DNA of 64,000 nt from Diplolepis rosae (lineage: Eukaryota > Arthropoda > Insecta > Hymenoptera > Diplolepididae). Location: the NCBI GenBank assembly GCA_030998225.1, contig JAPYXD010000698.1:10271001-10335000 (forward strand), in the 5' to 3' direction. The notes beneath the pieces are model-generated. The model worked only from the letters and a program-made list of their open reading frames with translations, did not search any database and was not told the DNA's origin. The first letter of the stretch is position 1. The number at the start of each line of letters is the position of its first letter. This document shows, piece by piece, positions 45,146-55,316 of this stretch. The position numbers and the translations under genes are program-made.

Positions 45146-46370
45146 GAATATTAAATATGAAGATATAGATTTCAAAAAGAGTTTCCAAATTCAATGAAAT
45201 TATTTCAAAGTTAATGAAAACAATTTGTTTGGATTAAAGAAATTTTTTTTTTAAACCAAAAAACTTAGTTTAATTCAAAACAATTTTTTCTTTCATCTTA
45301 AATAAAAGATACGTTTTTTGGATTCCAACAAATTGCTCTCTCAGTGCTCAACTGTACACATTCCACGAAAAAAATGTATACTTAATTTTCTTACATTCAC
45401 ATTATAATTTCGAAAAATAACAAAATCCAACTCGAAGTCATTCTCTGCAAAGAATGAATCCTATGGGACACAAAGAAGCATCATCTCGTTGAAGGAATGC
45501 GAATCGGTTCTCGTTGAAAAAAATCGGTGCACCCTTTCCGAGTTTCGAGGACCCATTTGAAATTCCGCGAGTCCTCCGGGCGGAGGGTTATACCAAAGGA
45601 AAAGAGGAACAATCTTAGACAAAAAATCCTCGATCTTGGTCTCTCGGAAATCTCGAACCGGTCGTAACCAGAGAACTTGAGGCCTTCTTCCAATGAGTTC
45701 TTGGTTATCTGCCTACGAACCAAAGGAGATGTGATGAGGGTGGGGGGGGGGGGGGGGGGTGAGAGCGAGAGAGAGGAGTGAATCGTGTCTTAGGAAAAGA
45801 GCAATAAAGAAAGAAAGAAGCAACAAAAAGAGAGAGAAAGAGAGAGATCGCCAACCTGTGTTTTACTTTATAGCATTTATCTCGTTGTTTGTCTTATTGT
45901 TATTAGTTCTGTGAGTCAATTAGTAATTTTATTTTAATGTGGATTCCCTGAATCGGAGCCAGCACTACCGGATACTCAGCCAGCCGCTAACGGCGATATT
46001 GTACAGCCGGGGAAAGAAGGAACGAGAGTGGGGGAAAGAGGCCCCAACCGATGGTCCCAGTAGTTGATGGAGGGGGAAGAGTCAGGAGTGGGTCCAACAA
46101 GGGGAAGGGGCATGTCATTAGGAGTCATTAATACCATGGACCTCTGTAATTTGACACACTTCCGATTGCCTAGCGCCACTATCCACCACCCGCTTCATTT
46201 TTCATCACAAATAACCACGCTAGGTAGGGCGAAATCGTTGCTAGAACTTACTAAATTGTACAAGATATTCGTGTCATTTTCGGTAGATCACAGTAGTTCT
46301 CGGACAAAGTATTATCAATCGTAATTGAAAATAATTATTCAGAATTTATTGATGTGTGGTCTTCGAGTTG
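45146..46370. other. Unique stretch with a long G-run and GA-rich tract
   Basis: Eighteen consecutive G at 45742-45759, then purine-rich (GAGAGA) sequence to 45850. 45470-45730 and 45950-46200 are less AT-rich. No splice-supported exon was found. Confidence 0.35.
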
Positions 46371-46378
46371 CTTGTCTT

Positions 46379-46916
46379 CAGGGCCGGCTTTACCGTATAG
46401 ATGAAATAGGCAATCGGCTAGGGCAGGAAAGTAGGGGTGAAATTTTCATTTTTAAAACGAGAAATCGATGGAAAAAATATAAAATACCCATCTCTTATTT
46501 TTAATTTTAAAAAAGTGTGTAATTGATTATATTTTTCTTGATTTTTTTTTGACAATAAAGGAATGAATATAATTTATTTGTATTTTGTGAACATTTTGTA
46601 CATATATTCCAGAAGAAATTGTGAAATTTTCAAATTTTTTTTTTGAGAAACATGAAAGATATCGGCTGCTGCCCATCAAACGTCATTATTTGAAGTCGGT
46701 ACTTTCGAACATTCTGAAAGCCACAGATTTTATCTGAAATCAATAAGGTTCCATATTTAGCTTCGTCACATATATGGTTTCTATGTGAAACTAATTCCAC
46801 CAAGAAAAATGAAAATCATTTTAAAAAACCCTTCTTAAACCTATTTCCCCCCATAAATTGAAGGTGCGCAAATATTTATTCCGCCTAGGGCGGCAAATTT
46901 TCTTAAGCTGGCCCTG
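46379..46916. mobile_element. hAT-type MITE with 8-bp target duplication
   Basis: The ends CAGGGCCGGCTT and AAGCTGGCCCTG are inverted, and GGCTAGGGC / GCCTAGGGC follow subterminally. Flanks are CTTGTCTT (46371-46378) and CTTTTCTT (46917-46924), matching 7 of 8. Terminal CAGGG...CCCTG with 8-bp duplications is the hAT signature. No transposase is encoded in the 538 bp. Confidence 0.85.
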
Positions 46917-46924
46917 CTTTTCTT

Positions 46925-47699
46925 TGTATGAATAAATCGAAGTTGGTAATTATAATATATTCCAGAAACCATCTTGAAGGATTTCAAATTGATAAAAATC
47001 CTATCCAATTTGCGAGTCTTAATGATAATGATTTACGATACTGATTTTATTATTCACGATCATTCATTAATTCGCTTCCTGGAAGGCGGTTGGATAAAAG
47101 TGCAGTGCAAATTTAATGTCGAGAGTTCACTTGGGTAGGAGTTGTAAGCGATAATCGCTTGTTTATTTATGCCACTAACGTACAGCACACCTGTTTCACC
47201 AATAAGGCTCGACTCGAGATTCCTTCGTCTTGAACTCTCGAGGAAGATTTCTTGAACGGAAACAAGATGCGAGACTTAATTTCCTTCTTTTTAGACCTCG
47301 TCAATCCGTTACCTTTCGACTTCCTTGGTCTCCTATAAGGGACGTCTCACCCTCTTCAGTATATTCTTATTTATGGAAAATTGAATATCTAACTACATGT
47401 GAACATTTTAGTAATTATTTCACTAATATATGACTTTGAAATTTAAAAATGGCACTTTCACTATAAAGCTAGAATATCTAACAGTTCTGACCATTTTCAG
47501 AACTAGTTAAATTTAATAATACTTCAAATGTGATACTTAATATCACGAATATTTCAATTGCATTTTTATTAATTTTTAAATATAAATTTATTATCATTTT
47601 TTCAAAACATCTCAGAATAAATCTGAATGCGAAAATAAACAACTTTCAATTTTTTTAAATATTGAGTAAAATTATATATATGGATATTATAATATTATT
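46925..47699. other. AT-rich gene-free stretch
   Basis: 47050-47350 is slightly GC-richer. No exon or repeat pair was recognised. Confidence 0.35.
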
Positions 47700-47906
47700 T
47701 TTCTACTAGCGGGCCATAAAGTGGACTTTATTTCCCCGTGCGGGGCAAACAAATCCACTTTCCGACCCTATAGTAGAAAAAAAATCGTGTGCAACACGGG
47801 AAAAACATTTATTTTACTCGTGTGATTGTTACCCTTGCTTTGCTCGGGCATCAAACTTCATACTCGCAAAATAAATTTTTTTTCCCCTAGTTGAACAATG
47901 TACTAA
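47700..47906. repeat. Partial R5 copy
   Basis: TAAAGTGGACTTTATTTCCCC, the CGTGTTGCACAC-type segment (inverted here) and AAATAAATTTTTTTTCCCC match the core and one arm of the 2695 foldback. The outer arms are missing. Confidence 0.6.
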
Positions 47907-48045
47907 TGTTTATGAATCGCCTTGCTTGCAAATTCAGTGTTAAATGGATTGTCCGTGAAGCTTATATACAAAATCGTTTTCTTGAAAAATAAACGCCATC
48001 GTCCACTCGTAAAAATCATCATAAACGTCTCGAATTTCTTAATTA

Positions 48046-48563
48046 CCCAAGTGCGAAATTAGATACGGCCCAACACTGGCCCAGCATCGCCAAAAATTTG
48101 CCGAAGATCGGCTGCCAATATCGTGCCGTTGCTGGAATGATAACTCCGGTATGCACTTGGCTACCAATGCTGGCCCAAACTCTGGCCGCCAGCACTTTTT
48201 TTCGGCACAACAACGGGCCAAAGCTGTGCCGAACTCTGGTTTTCTCACTTCCAGGATGGTTTGCCGTGGTAAAAGTGACACATGGCCCAGTAATGTGCCG
48301 TCCATGAGCCCGACTCTGGCTCTTCTACTTTCAGAACTGGATGCCATAGTAAAAATGACAATCGGCTTGGTATAGGGCCGATACTGGGCCAAATTGCGGC
48401 TGAAGGTCGGTAAATTTAAACAGTCGACAAAGGCCGCCGTTGTCGGCCCAGCACTTGACCAATGCAAACAGTGATACTGGCCCATTAACAATAGCCGACT
48501 CTTGGCTGCCGATATTGGGCCAATATTGTGCCGTATTATCACCTTCGGCAATTCGCACTTGGG
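48046..48563. mobile_element. Single CCCAAGTGCGAA-ended element with TA flanks
   Basis: CCCAAGTGCGAA at 48046 is inverted as TTCGCACTTGGG at 48563, with TA on both sides (48044-48045 and 48564-48565). 518 bp; aligns with both units at 31130-32075. The minus strand is open from end to end (about 170 codons), with no ATG until the middle. Confidence 0.8.
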
Positions 48564-48942
48564 TAGGTATAGGACAATAGTCTTCTTCAAGGAGGAAAAG
48601 AACCTCTCAGGATTGCTTATAGAAAAAAAATTTCGGTCAGCAAAGCCACATGTTCCGAGTTGGTTTTTAAAACAGTTCAGATCATTCTATGAGAGAAGTT
48701 TTCATAAATGTAAAACTTGTTCGCGTTTTGCCATTGAGAACCAATTTGGCATCCTTCTTTAATAATAAACATTTTTTTGAAAAAAATTCCGGTCGGTTCG
48801 TGTGCAAAACCTTTTATATTTTTTCATTTCATCCGGTTTTTTATTCATAGTGAACTTCAAATATTTTTTCAATTCGTTTTTTTTTAATCTTCTATATTCT
48901 AATCCTTTACAGAAATTTTGAATTAATCTTTGAATTTATGGC
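48564..48942 (+). other. Protein-like open segment then AT-rich DNA
   Basis: 48580-48762 on the plus strand reads VFFKEEKNLSGLLIEKKFRS and ends FAIENQFGILL before TAA. It includes a CxxC pair (KCKTCSRF). No ATG or splice boundary is evident. It may be a transposon-protein remnant. Confidence 0.2.
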
Positions 48943-48943
48943 A

Positions 48944-49130
48944 CTGAAGAGGGCCCCCATATATGGCCGAAACGTTTGCCTTTCTTTCTTTTTGCGCATT
49001 TTTAAATCTAATAATAATTTTAATCAAAGAAAATAAGAAGAAACTGACCCTATGCCAAAATAACAAGAAATGAACAAAAATTCTATGAATTTGGGTCAAT
49101 ACAATAATAAACATGTTATCAAACATGTCA
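48944..49130 (+). mobile_element. Penelope-like arm, diverged hammerhead-like core (P4)
   Basis: CTGAAGA and GAAAC (48944-48973) bracket a GGGCC/TGGCC stem, followed by a T-rich part, GACCCTATGCCAA and TTGGGTCAATACAATAATAA. The order matches P1-P3. The single change CTGAAGA for CTGATGA would remove ribozyme activity in the standard model. Confidence 0.5.
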
Positions 49131-49475
49131 CTGTGAAATTTAAAAATTATAGTTCGATCTCTTCCTTCTATTTGTCATTTCAGTATTCTGTTTTCCACGA
49201 TTTACATATAATCATGTAATTCATTTTAGTAACGTTTCTTCCTGAAAGTAAAATAAACATCTACTTTTTACGTTTCCGCGAATCATACAAATCTAGGATT
49301 AAATTATTATTTGTAGAAACGATATAAATGCAAGTTGTCAGACGATTGCTTAAAATTCAAAGTACGTCGATAAACCCGACGAGCAGGACGAATACGTTTT
49401 GGTGACTTTGTTATTCAAATTTGCGAGGCACCAGCTTTCAATCCGGGAAAAGCGTTTTCCCCAACTTTTCAATTC
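49131..49475. other. Gene-free stretch
   Basis: No exon or repeat recognised before the duplicated segment that starts at 49476. Confidence 0.4.
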
Positions 49476-49575
49476 ACGCTTGCGGCACGAACCGTCCACG
49501 CGTATCGGCCCTCAGCATATTGTCCAGAAAATAAAATTCAAATGGTTTCTTTCCCCGATCAGATTTTCACCGTCA
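49476..49575 (+). repeat. 100-bp direct repeat S3, copy 1
   Basis: Matches 51564-51663 at 99 of 100 positions. It contains CGCGTATCGGCCCTCAGC and is much GC-richer than the surroundings. Confidence 0.9.
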
Positions 49576-49914
49576 TTGTAATTATTATTGTGTATAATTA
49601 TATTATGTGTAAGTAAAAATTAAAGATTCATCGTTATATCGTTCGCAAGAACTTTGCGAATTTAAAGATTATGTTCACGTGGCGCGTTCACTGATTCCTC
49701 AGTGAAATCAAAGCCGGGCACTGATTCATCAGTTGATATATTTTCACTGATATAATCAGTGACTATTTCACTGATTCAGGTTCAGAGAGGAGATTAGTAA
49801 TTTTTTTACTTATCTAAACTAGTTTTTCTGGACGCTAAATGAAACGTAAAAAAAATCTGTTGATTAAACTGAAATTATTTTTTCTACGATTTTAATATAA
49901 AATATACAATTATT
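49576..49914 (+). repeat. Duplicated segment S1 containing a MITE-B right part (B3)
   Basis: Aligns with 54038-54377 at high identity. It begins GTAATTATTATTGTG and contains the right half of a B element ending CAGGTTCAGAGAG (49789). The B left half is absent here but present at 53789, so the copy at 54 kb preserves the fuller context. Confidence 0.8.
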
Positions 49915-50013
49915 TAGAACAGGAATTATATCGACCCTCAATAACAATATTTGTAATGTTAGATAATTGGCTTTAGGGTCCATAAATGAAAAAAACAGTA
50001 GTTTCACTCAAAC

Positions 50014-50042
50014 GTTTCGACTCTGATTGGAGTCCTCATCAG
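50014..50042 (-). ncRNA. Hammerhead-ribozyme-like core, left arm of P1
   Basis: On the minus strand CTGATGA and GAAAC bracket a GACTC/GAGTC stem with a CAATCA loop. TCCATAA before the core can pair with TTATGGA further on, as a stem I would. The triplet before TTATGGA is CAT, not a standard GUH site. Confidence 0.5.
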
Positions 50043-50749
50043 TTATGGAGTCAACAAATATCCTTATATTTTTTTTCTCCAAAATATTTTTTGAATATTG
50101 GTGCTTTTCTCAAAATATTCAAATAAATAAATCTCAATCCTAACAAGGTATTCAAAACTTATTTCATTATTAAATCCTCAAAACTCTGCAATGAATGGAC
50201 ACATAGGCCTCTTCAATTTTCTTTAAAAATGTGTGGGACCGTTACGACTCCGGTTACAATTTACTATCCTTCCTTTATTATCGGGACAGTCTGGTCATCT
50301 GGTGTTTATCCTTCCACTTTCCCTTACAATCACAGTTCTACTTATATTAAAAAAATTTCCCTCCATCTTACTGGTTTTCTTGCCTACAACTGTCTTTTCT
50401 ATGCACCCGGAAATCAGTCACTAAACGATCCTCTTATAGTAAGTTTGTGAAAATGTGTCTTCAAAAACAGCGACGTAGGAAAAAGATTAAATTAAAATCA
50501 AGATTAAACCTATCAGAACCCGAGGGATTACAATGATTTAAGGTTAGAAAATTTAAATTCATAACAGATGAGATGATGAATTTGGATCCTATATTATAAT
50601 ATCACTTAAAGAATTCGATTTTTAATGCAAACAATTTTTTCCATGTTTTCATCGAAGTTTTTGAAGCCTTTCATCGAAATTGTTATCGAAGTTTTTATAG
50701 GCGTTTCTGATCGAGTTTTTTTGCCCTTTTGAGTTATTTATTCACATTT

Positions 50750-51130
50750 TATGTACTCACATCCACATTCTAAGTTACATTTATACATTAACGTGTCTAG
50801 TTTTTTTATCTCAGTTGTTTAAAAATGTATAATTTTATGTCAACTTTCTCATGTTTTTACTTTTCACACAATCCCAAAGAAATTTCATGCTTATTTTATC
50901 GAAGTTTTTTAGAGGTTTCATTGAAATTTTATCGAAGTCTTTATGGAAGTGTTGTTTGCGTATTTTTAAGGTTTTTTAAGGTTTTTTTTCATATTCATCA
51001 AAGTTTTACCGAAGTTTTTCGTAATTTTTTGAGTTATTTTTTCTCACATTTTATACCTGCATCTACAATTTAAGCTACATTTGTACATAAACGTGACTAG
51101 TTTTTTATCTCAGATGTTTTTTTAAAATGT
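50750..51130 (+). repeat. Tandem duplication inside P1, about 300-bp period
   Basis: The CACATTTTAT...ACGTG...TAGTTTTTT...ATCTCAG block at about 50750 recurs at about 51046. ATCGAAGTTTTT-like words are repeated throughout. No coding frame spans it. Confidence 0.6.
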
Positions 51131-51304
51131 ATGTGTTACTTTTCAATATCAATTCTTAAGATTTCTCTCGTGTTTCACCAAAAAATGTTTATGTTTGATT
51201 TTATGTAGGTTTTCTCATATTTTTATACTGCAGACAATACCAAAGTTGTACTCAAATGCACAATATTCACTAGTTGTTTTTTCATATTCTAGAAATAAAG
51301 ATCA

Positions 51305-51333
51305 CTGATGAGGACTCCAATCAGAGTCGAAAC
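51305..51333 (+). ncRNA. Hammerhead-ribozyme-like core, right arm of P1
   Basis: Same core as the left arm, inverted: CTGATGA, GACTC, CAATCA, GAGTC, GAAAC. The sequence before it (AAAGATCA) lacks the TCCATAA of the left arm, so stem I is not preserved on this side. Confidence 0.5.
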
Positions 51334-51394
51334 GTTTGATTGAAACTACTGTTTTTTTCATTTATGGACCCTAAAGCCAATTATCTAACATTAC

Positions 51395-51563
51395 AAATAT
51401 ATAATTATTATAGCTGATCAGGAATCAAATCGAAGGTTGGGACCTTCGATCGAGTTTTAGGTATTTTGGAATTTTCCTCGCGTGTGTTAATTAAAAATGA
51501 TATTCAAGTTAATGTGGAACATCATTAATTGAGTGGTATTGGATTTTTGACCAGTTTAGATTA
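51395..51563 (+). repeat. Duplicated segment S2
   Basis: Aligns with 54364-54540. It includes the short hairpin CGAAGGTTGGGACCTTCG and ends AGATTAACGCTT. It is directly continued by the second S3 copy. Confidence 0.85.
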
Positions 51564-51663
51564 ACGCTTGCGGCACGAACCGTCCACGCGTATCGGCCCT
51601 CAGCATATTGTCCAGAAAATAAAATTCAAATGGTTTCTTTCCCCGATCAGATTTTCATCGTCA
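51564..51663 (+). repeat. 100-bp direct repeat S3, copy 2
   Basis: Nearly identical to 49476-49575 (one difference). The order S3-S1-P1-S2-S3 means the block is either a tandem (satellite-like) unit or an element with short direct terminal repeats. Confidence 0.9.
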
Positions 51664-52399
51664 AGTTCTAAGAGAATAATAACTTGTGTTTTTCTGCGAT
51701 ATTATTCAGATTCACTTGAAAAGGTTTTCTCTTGGGAATATCAGTCACGTTGTAAAAAGAGTTAGCAAGTCGATTTTGGAGTTACTTGCGAAAATAAATT
51801 TGAATTCATTTCTGAGAAAATAAGTTTGGAAGTTGTAAAATTGAAGTGTTGAAATATGGGAGAATGAATATGGTGAGTTCGCCAGGAGGGATGAGGACGC
51901 GAGTAAAGAGTATAAGGTCGCTAATCGCGTAAGGGGAAATGAAAACGAGTAGTGATTCTTTCCTGGAATGAACGAACCGACGAATATGTGGACTGACTGA
52001 AGGGAATGGCAAAGACGAACAAACCAGTGATCCGTACACGAGAAATCGCTCACAATTCCAAGATGTTTCCCTTCTTGGCACTTTGTTCTCACGATTCAAG
52101 GCAGAACGTCCACCAACCTTGACTTCCGACCTCCGTGATTGTGATATGAGAGCAAAAAAAGGAGATAAACAGATAAAGACGTTACTTATCATTAGTGTGT
52201 ATTTGCAGAAAGTCAAGAAACGCGAATGTTAAGCTCGTAAAGCAACAAAGAAATGTTTAATGTCACTTTAACGAGACAAACATAAAATTGCAGTCCATAT
52301 TATAAATTTCTTGAAGGTATTTGAAAATTAAAATTTTTTAAAATAAATCTGAATGATTTTTTATCAGTTTCAATTCAATATTCTTAATTACTTAAAAGT
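51664..52399. other. Unique stretch, no gene called
   Basis: 51830-52230 is less AT-rich and open in two minus-strand frames that overlap out of register, without splice support or recognisable protein. Confidence 0.3.
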
Positions 52400-52700
52400 G
52401 TATAATTATATTCGTTCAAATAAGTTTGTATTTGCGTTGGGTCAGGTTTTTTACATTAAAAATCAATAATTGATGGACATATTATAAAAATGAAAGCAAA
52501 AAACAAATCATATGAAACTTTTGCCTTTAAACAATCCCCCCCCCTTTTTTTTATCTATATGATTTGTTTTTTGCTTCCCTTTTTATAATATGTCCATTAA
52601 TTATTGATTTTTAATCTAAAGAAACTGACCCAATGCCAAAACAAAAATATTTAAATGAATTCAATTTTGGGTCAAGATAAAGAACAAAGACATGAATACA
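52400..52700. repeat. Palindrome with a central C-run, Penelope-like end motifs (P6)
   Basis: The AATCAATAATTGATGGACAT side (52460 onward) is inverted as ATGTCCATTAATTATTGATT (ending near 52612), about 55 bp per arm, around a nine-C run (52536-52544). Outside it, GTTGGGTCAGG is inverted as CTGACCCAATGCC, and TTTTGGGTCAAGATAA follows; this is the GACCC...TGCCAA end motif of P1-P4. Confidence 0.6.
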
Positions 52701-53786
52701 AACATGTCACATAATAATTGTATAATTATACCTTATCCATTCTAAAATTGATCGAAATTAACTGGAATTGGTACTCGTGAGAATAAAAAGCAGAAATGAA
52801 AGAAAAATGGCGTCTCTTCGACGATTCCATAAGATGGGTGTTGTCGGCATTGCCTTTTCTTCGTACATTTCACTTTCGCCGCGCCTGAGACTAGCAATTA
52901 GCAATTAAACTAATAACTCTCCAATTGGTGATTCCATTAATGGGGTGACGGTTCTCACGAAGGGAAGAATTTCAATTTCGCCTCTTTATACTATTTATTT
53001 GATAAATTTCTTATCAATTTAATTATTTTTTCCGTAAAAAAGACTAAATTAATTATTCAATTGGAAATATATGAGACTCGATATCCTATCAAACTATCTG
53101 GATTAATTAACACAGGGGCAGCTGTGTCTATAATTGGAGCGCATAATAAATCAATATAAATAAGTGTTGGAAATGCACCCGATAATGGAATAATCAAATT
53201 GGCATCTATCCGATATCTAATCTCCTGTGGCTTTACTAATTTTAGTGACATTCGTTAATTAACGAGCGTTGCAGAGACGATAGTGGGCGAGCCAATTGGC
53301 TACCAATGGAGCAGATATAATCCCACGCAACGTTTATTCAATAATTAAATAATCAATATGTATTAAGCTTATTACAGCACGTTCACATGAGATTTATTTG
53401 ATTGTGTGGTGGTAGGGTTTGTATGTCCTTTAATAGGCGCCATATTGTTCGTAACAACGCAATAAATATGGACGCTAGCAAATGAAGACGATAAATTACC
53501 GAACGCCTCCGCTGTCGGCGACGTATGCACTCCTCCATTTGATCCTACCTCTCTTTTATCATCTTTCTCTTTCTTAAGAATCCTTAAAACGTCTAAATTG
53601 TAAACAAAAAACCTGAATCTTACGCAAAGAACTCTCTCAATCGGAATTGATGAAAATTAAACTGAATTAATGAAAAGTAAGCCACTAATTCGAATTCATG
53701 AAAATTTACACTACTCATTAGTCGTTCTCTAATAATGAGTTGCTAAAAAGTTTGTATTTAGTAATTGAATTAGTAAGGAATGACTG
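52701..53786. other. Unique stretch, no gene called
   Basis: 52780-52960 and 53270-53550 are less AT-rich. No exon with both splice signals was identified. Confidence 0.3.
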
Positions 53787-53788
53787 AA

Positions 53789-54255
53789 CTCTCTAAACCT
53801 GAATCAGTGAACGGCCACTGATTCGCAGTGACTATTCACTGAAGGCAGCAGCTATAAGTCTTTCACTGAGAATCAGTGAAATTCGACTGACAGATCAGTG
53901 AAATAGATTAAACTCACTTATTGAATCAGTGAAATCTTCAGATGGGAATAATAAAAACAGCAATATATTCTAATGATCGATGAACACGTTTATTTTAGGT
54001 TAAACAACACCAAAAAGAAATTACGTAATTATTATTATATATTGTAATTATTATTGTGTATAATTATATTATGTGTAATTAAAAATTAAAGATCCATCGT
54101 TATATCGTTCGCAGGAACTTCGCGAATTTAAAGATTATGTTCACGTGGCGCGTTCACTGATTCCTCAGTGAAATCAAAGCAGGGCACTGATTCATCAGTT
54201 GACATATTTTCACTGATATAATCAGTGACTATTTCACTGATTCAGGTTCAGAGAG
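53789..54255. mobile_element. CTCTCTAAACC-subfamily MITE (B2), AA duplication
   Basis: From CTCTCTAAACCTGAATCAG to CAGGTTCAGAGAG, 467 bp, with AA on both sides (53787-53788 and 54256-54257). AATCAGTGA modules cluster at both ends around a unique core. Confidence 0.85.
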
Positions 54256-54540
54256 AAGATTAGTCATTTTTTTACTTATCTAAACTAGTTTTTCTGGACG
54301 CTAAATATGAAAAGTAAAAAAAATCTGTTGATTAAACTAAACTTATTTTTTCTACGATTTTAATATAAAATATATAATTATTATAGCTAATCAGGAATCA
54401 AATCGAAGGTTGGGACCTTCGATCGAGTTTTAGTTATTTTGGAATTTTCCTCGCGTCTGTTAATTTAAAATGATATTCAAGTTAATGTGGAACATCATTA
54501 TTTGAGTGGTATTGGATTTTTGACCAGTTTAGATTAACGC
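54038..54540 (+). repeat. Uninterrupted copy of S1-S2
   Basis: Continuous counterpart of 49576-49914 plus 51395-51563. It lacks P1 and carries a single AAATATATAATTATT at about 54367-54381, so it is the empty site for P1. After AACGCTT the sequence diverges and S3 is not present. Confidence 0.85.
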
Positions 54541-55020
54541 TTCGTGCATCACAAAATGGCTTTTTGCACCAAACACGTTATTTTCACTAACACTAATCAA
54601 TAGAAGATCATGGCTTATAAACGAAAATTATTTTTAGCATATTCATCAGACCGGAAATAGCGGGTTAGACACTTGACGAGCGAGTAATTTTTCAACCCCT
54701 GAATAAGATTAACCACTTACCCCCAACTACTTCCTTCCTGTTTATTATAATCAATTAGCACCCCGTTATCTACCAGCACGCGACTTCACGAGGGTGTACA
54801 ATCATCGAGGGGTGAAACCCTCCGACGCGTTTTTTATATTCTACTTCTAAACGGGTATACAAGAGTACAAGGACTAGCAACAGGCTGATGAGTGGCAAGA
54901 TTCTGAAATTTTCCTTTTATTTATTTCCCTTCAATAGGACATTTTTCACTTTCATTTTCTTATTTTATGCTCTACAAATTTCAACACGATTCTATTTTAT
55001 TTTGTTTGGTTTGATTTAAT
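54541..55020. other. Gene-free stretch
   Basis: 54640-54900 is less AT-rich. No exon or repeat recognised. Confidence 0.35.
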
Positions 55021-55316
55021 AGAATCAGAAAAAGATTTGGCTGAATCAATTAAATTTTTATCACTTCAAGGATAGTATTTTGTTGTCGCGTGTACAACTA
55101 ATTGTTTGGTTAATCCGACAAAATTCTTTTGATGGTAAAATTTGGTTGATCCAACCAACAATTTGCTTGATCCAAGCAAATATTTTTGTTACTTTAAAAC
55201 ACTTTTAAGTATTTGTTAAATTTAACTAAAAAATTTGGTCAAACCAATAAAATACTTTGCAAGTGAATTCAACAAAATGATTTTGTTCATTGAATAAAAA
55301 TCTTTTTCTCAGTGTA
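55021..55316. mobile_element. Probable foldback with CTCAGTG right end
   Basis: GAATCAGAAAAAGATTTGG on the left is roughly inverted as AAAAATCTTTTTCTCAGTG on the right. TTTGGTTGATCC-like and GGATCAAC-like words lie inside. The left terminus is degraded. Confidence 0.4.

Larger units (their letters stand above)
49915..51394. mobile_element. Non-autonomous Penelope-like element with inverted arms (P1)
   Basis: Arms of about 115 bp are inverted (49947-50060 and 51285-51400); both carry a hammerhead-like core, an ACAGTAGTTTCA segment and TTTAGGGTCC/GGACCCTAAA. About 32 bp (GAATTATATCGACCCTC...) extends beyond the left arm, as described for Penelope elements. The flanks AAATATACAATTATT and AAATATATAATTATT form a 15-bp duplication, and the uninterrupted site is present once at 54.37 kb. 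The interior of about 1.2 kb lacks a reverse transcriptase frame and contains a tandem duplication (about 50750 and 51046). Classification rests on arm structure, extension, ribozyme-like core and duplication length. Confidence 0.65.

Noticed and set aside
45742..45759. Long G-run as a functional G-quadruplex element
   Set aside because: Homopolymer runs of C or G occur at several unrelated places in the window and their length may be affected by sequencing; no context supports function.
50014..50042. Calling an active self-cleaving ribozyme
   Set aside because: The core is present, but stem III and a GUH cleavage triplet are not evident from inspection.
51745..52216. Two minus-strand frames of 115 and 136 codons as a gene
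   Set aside because: They overlap out of register, lack splice signals and show no recognisable protein.
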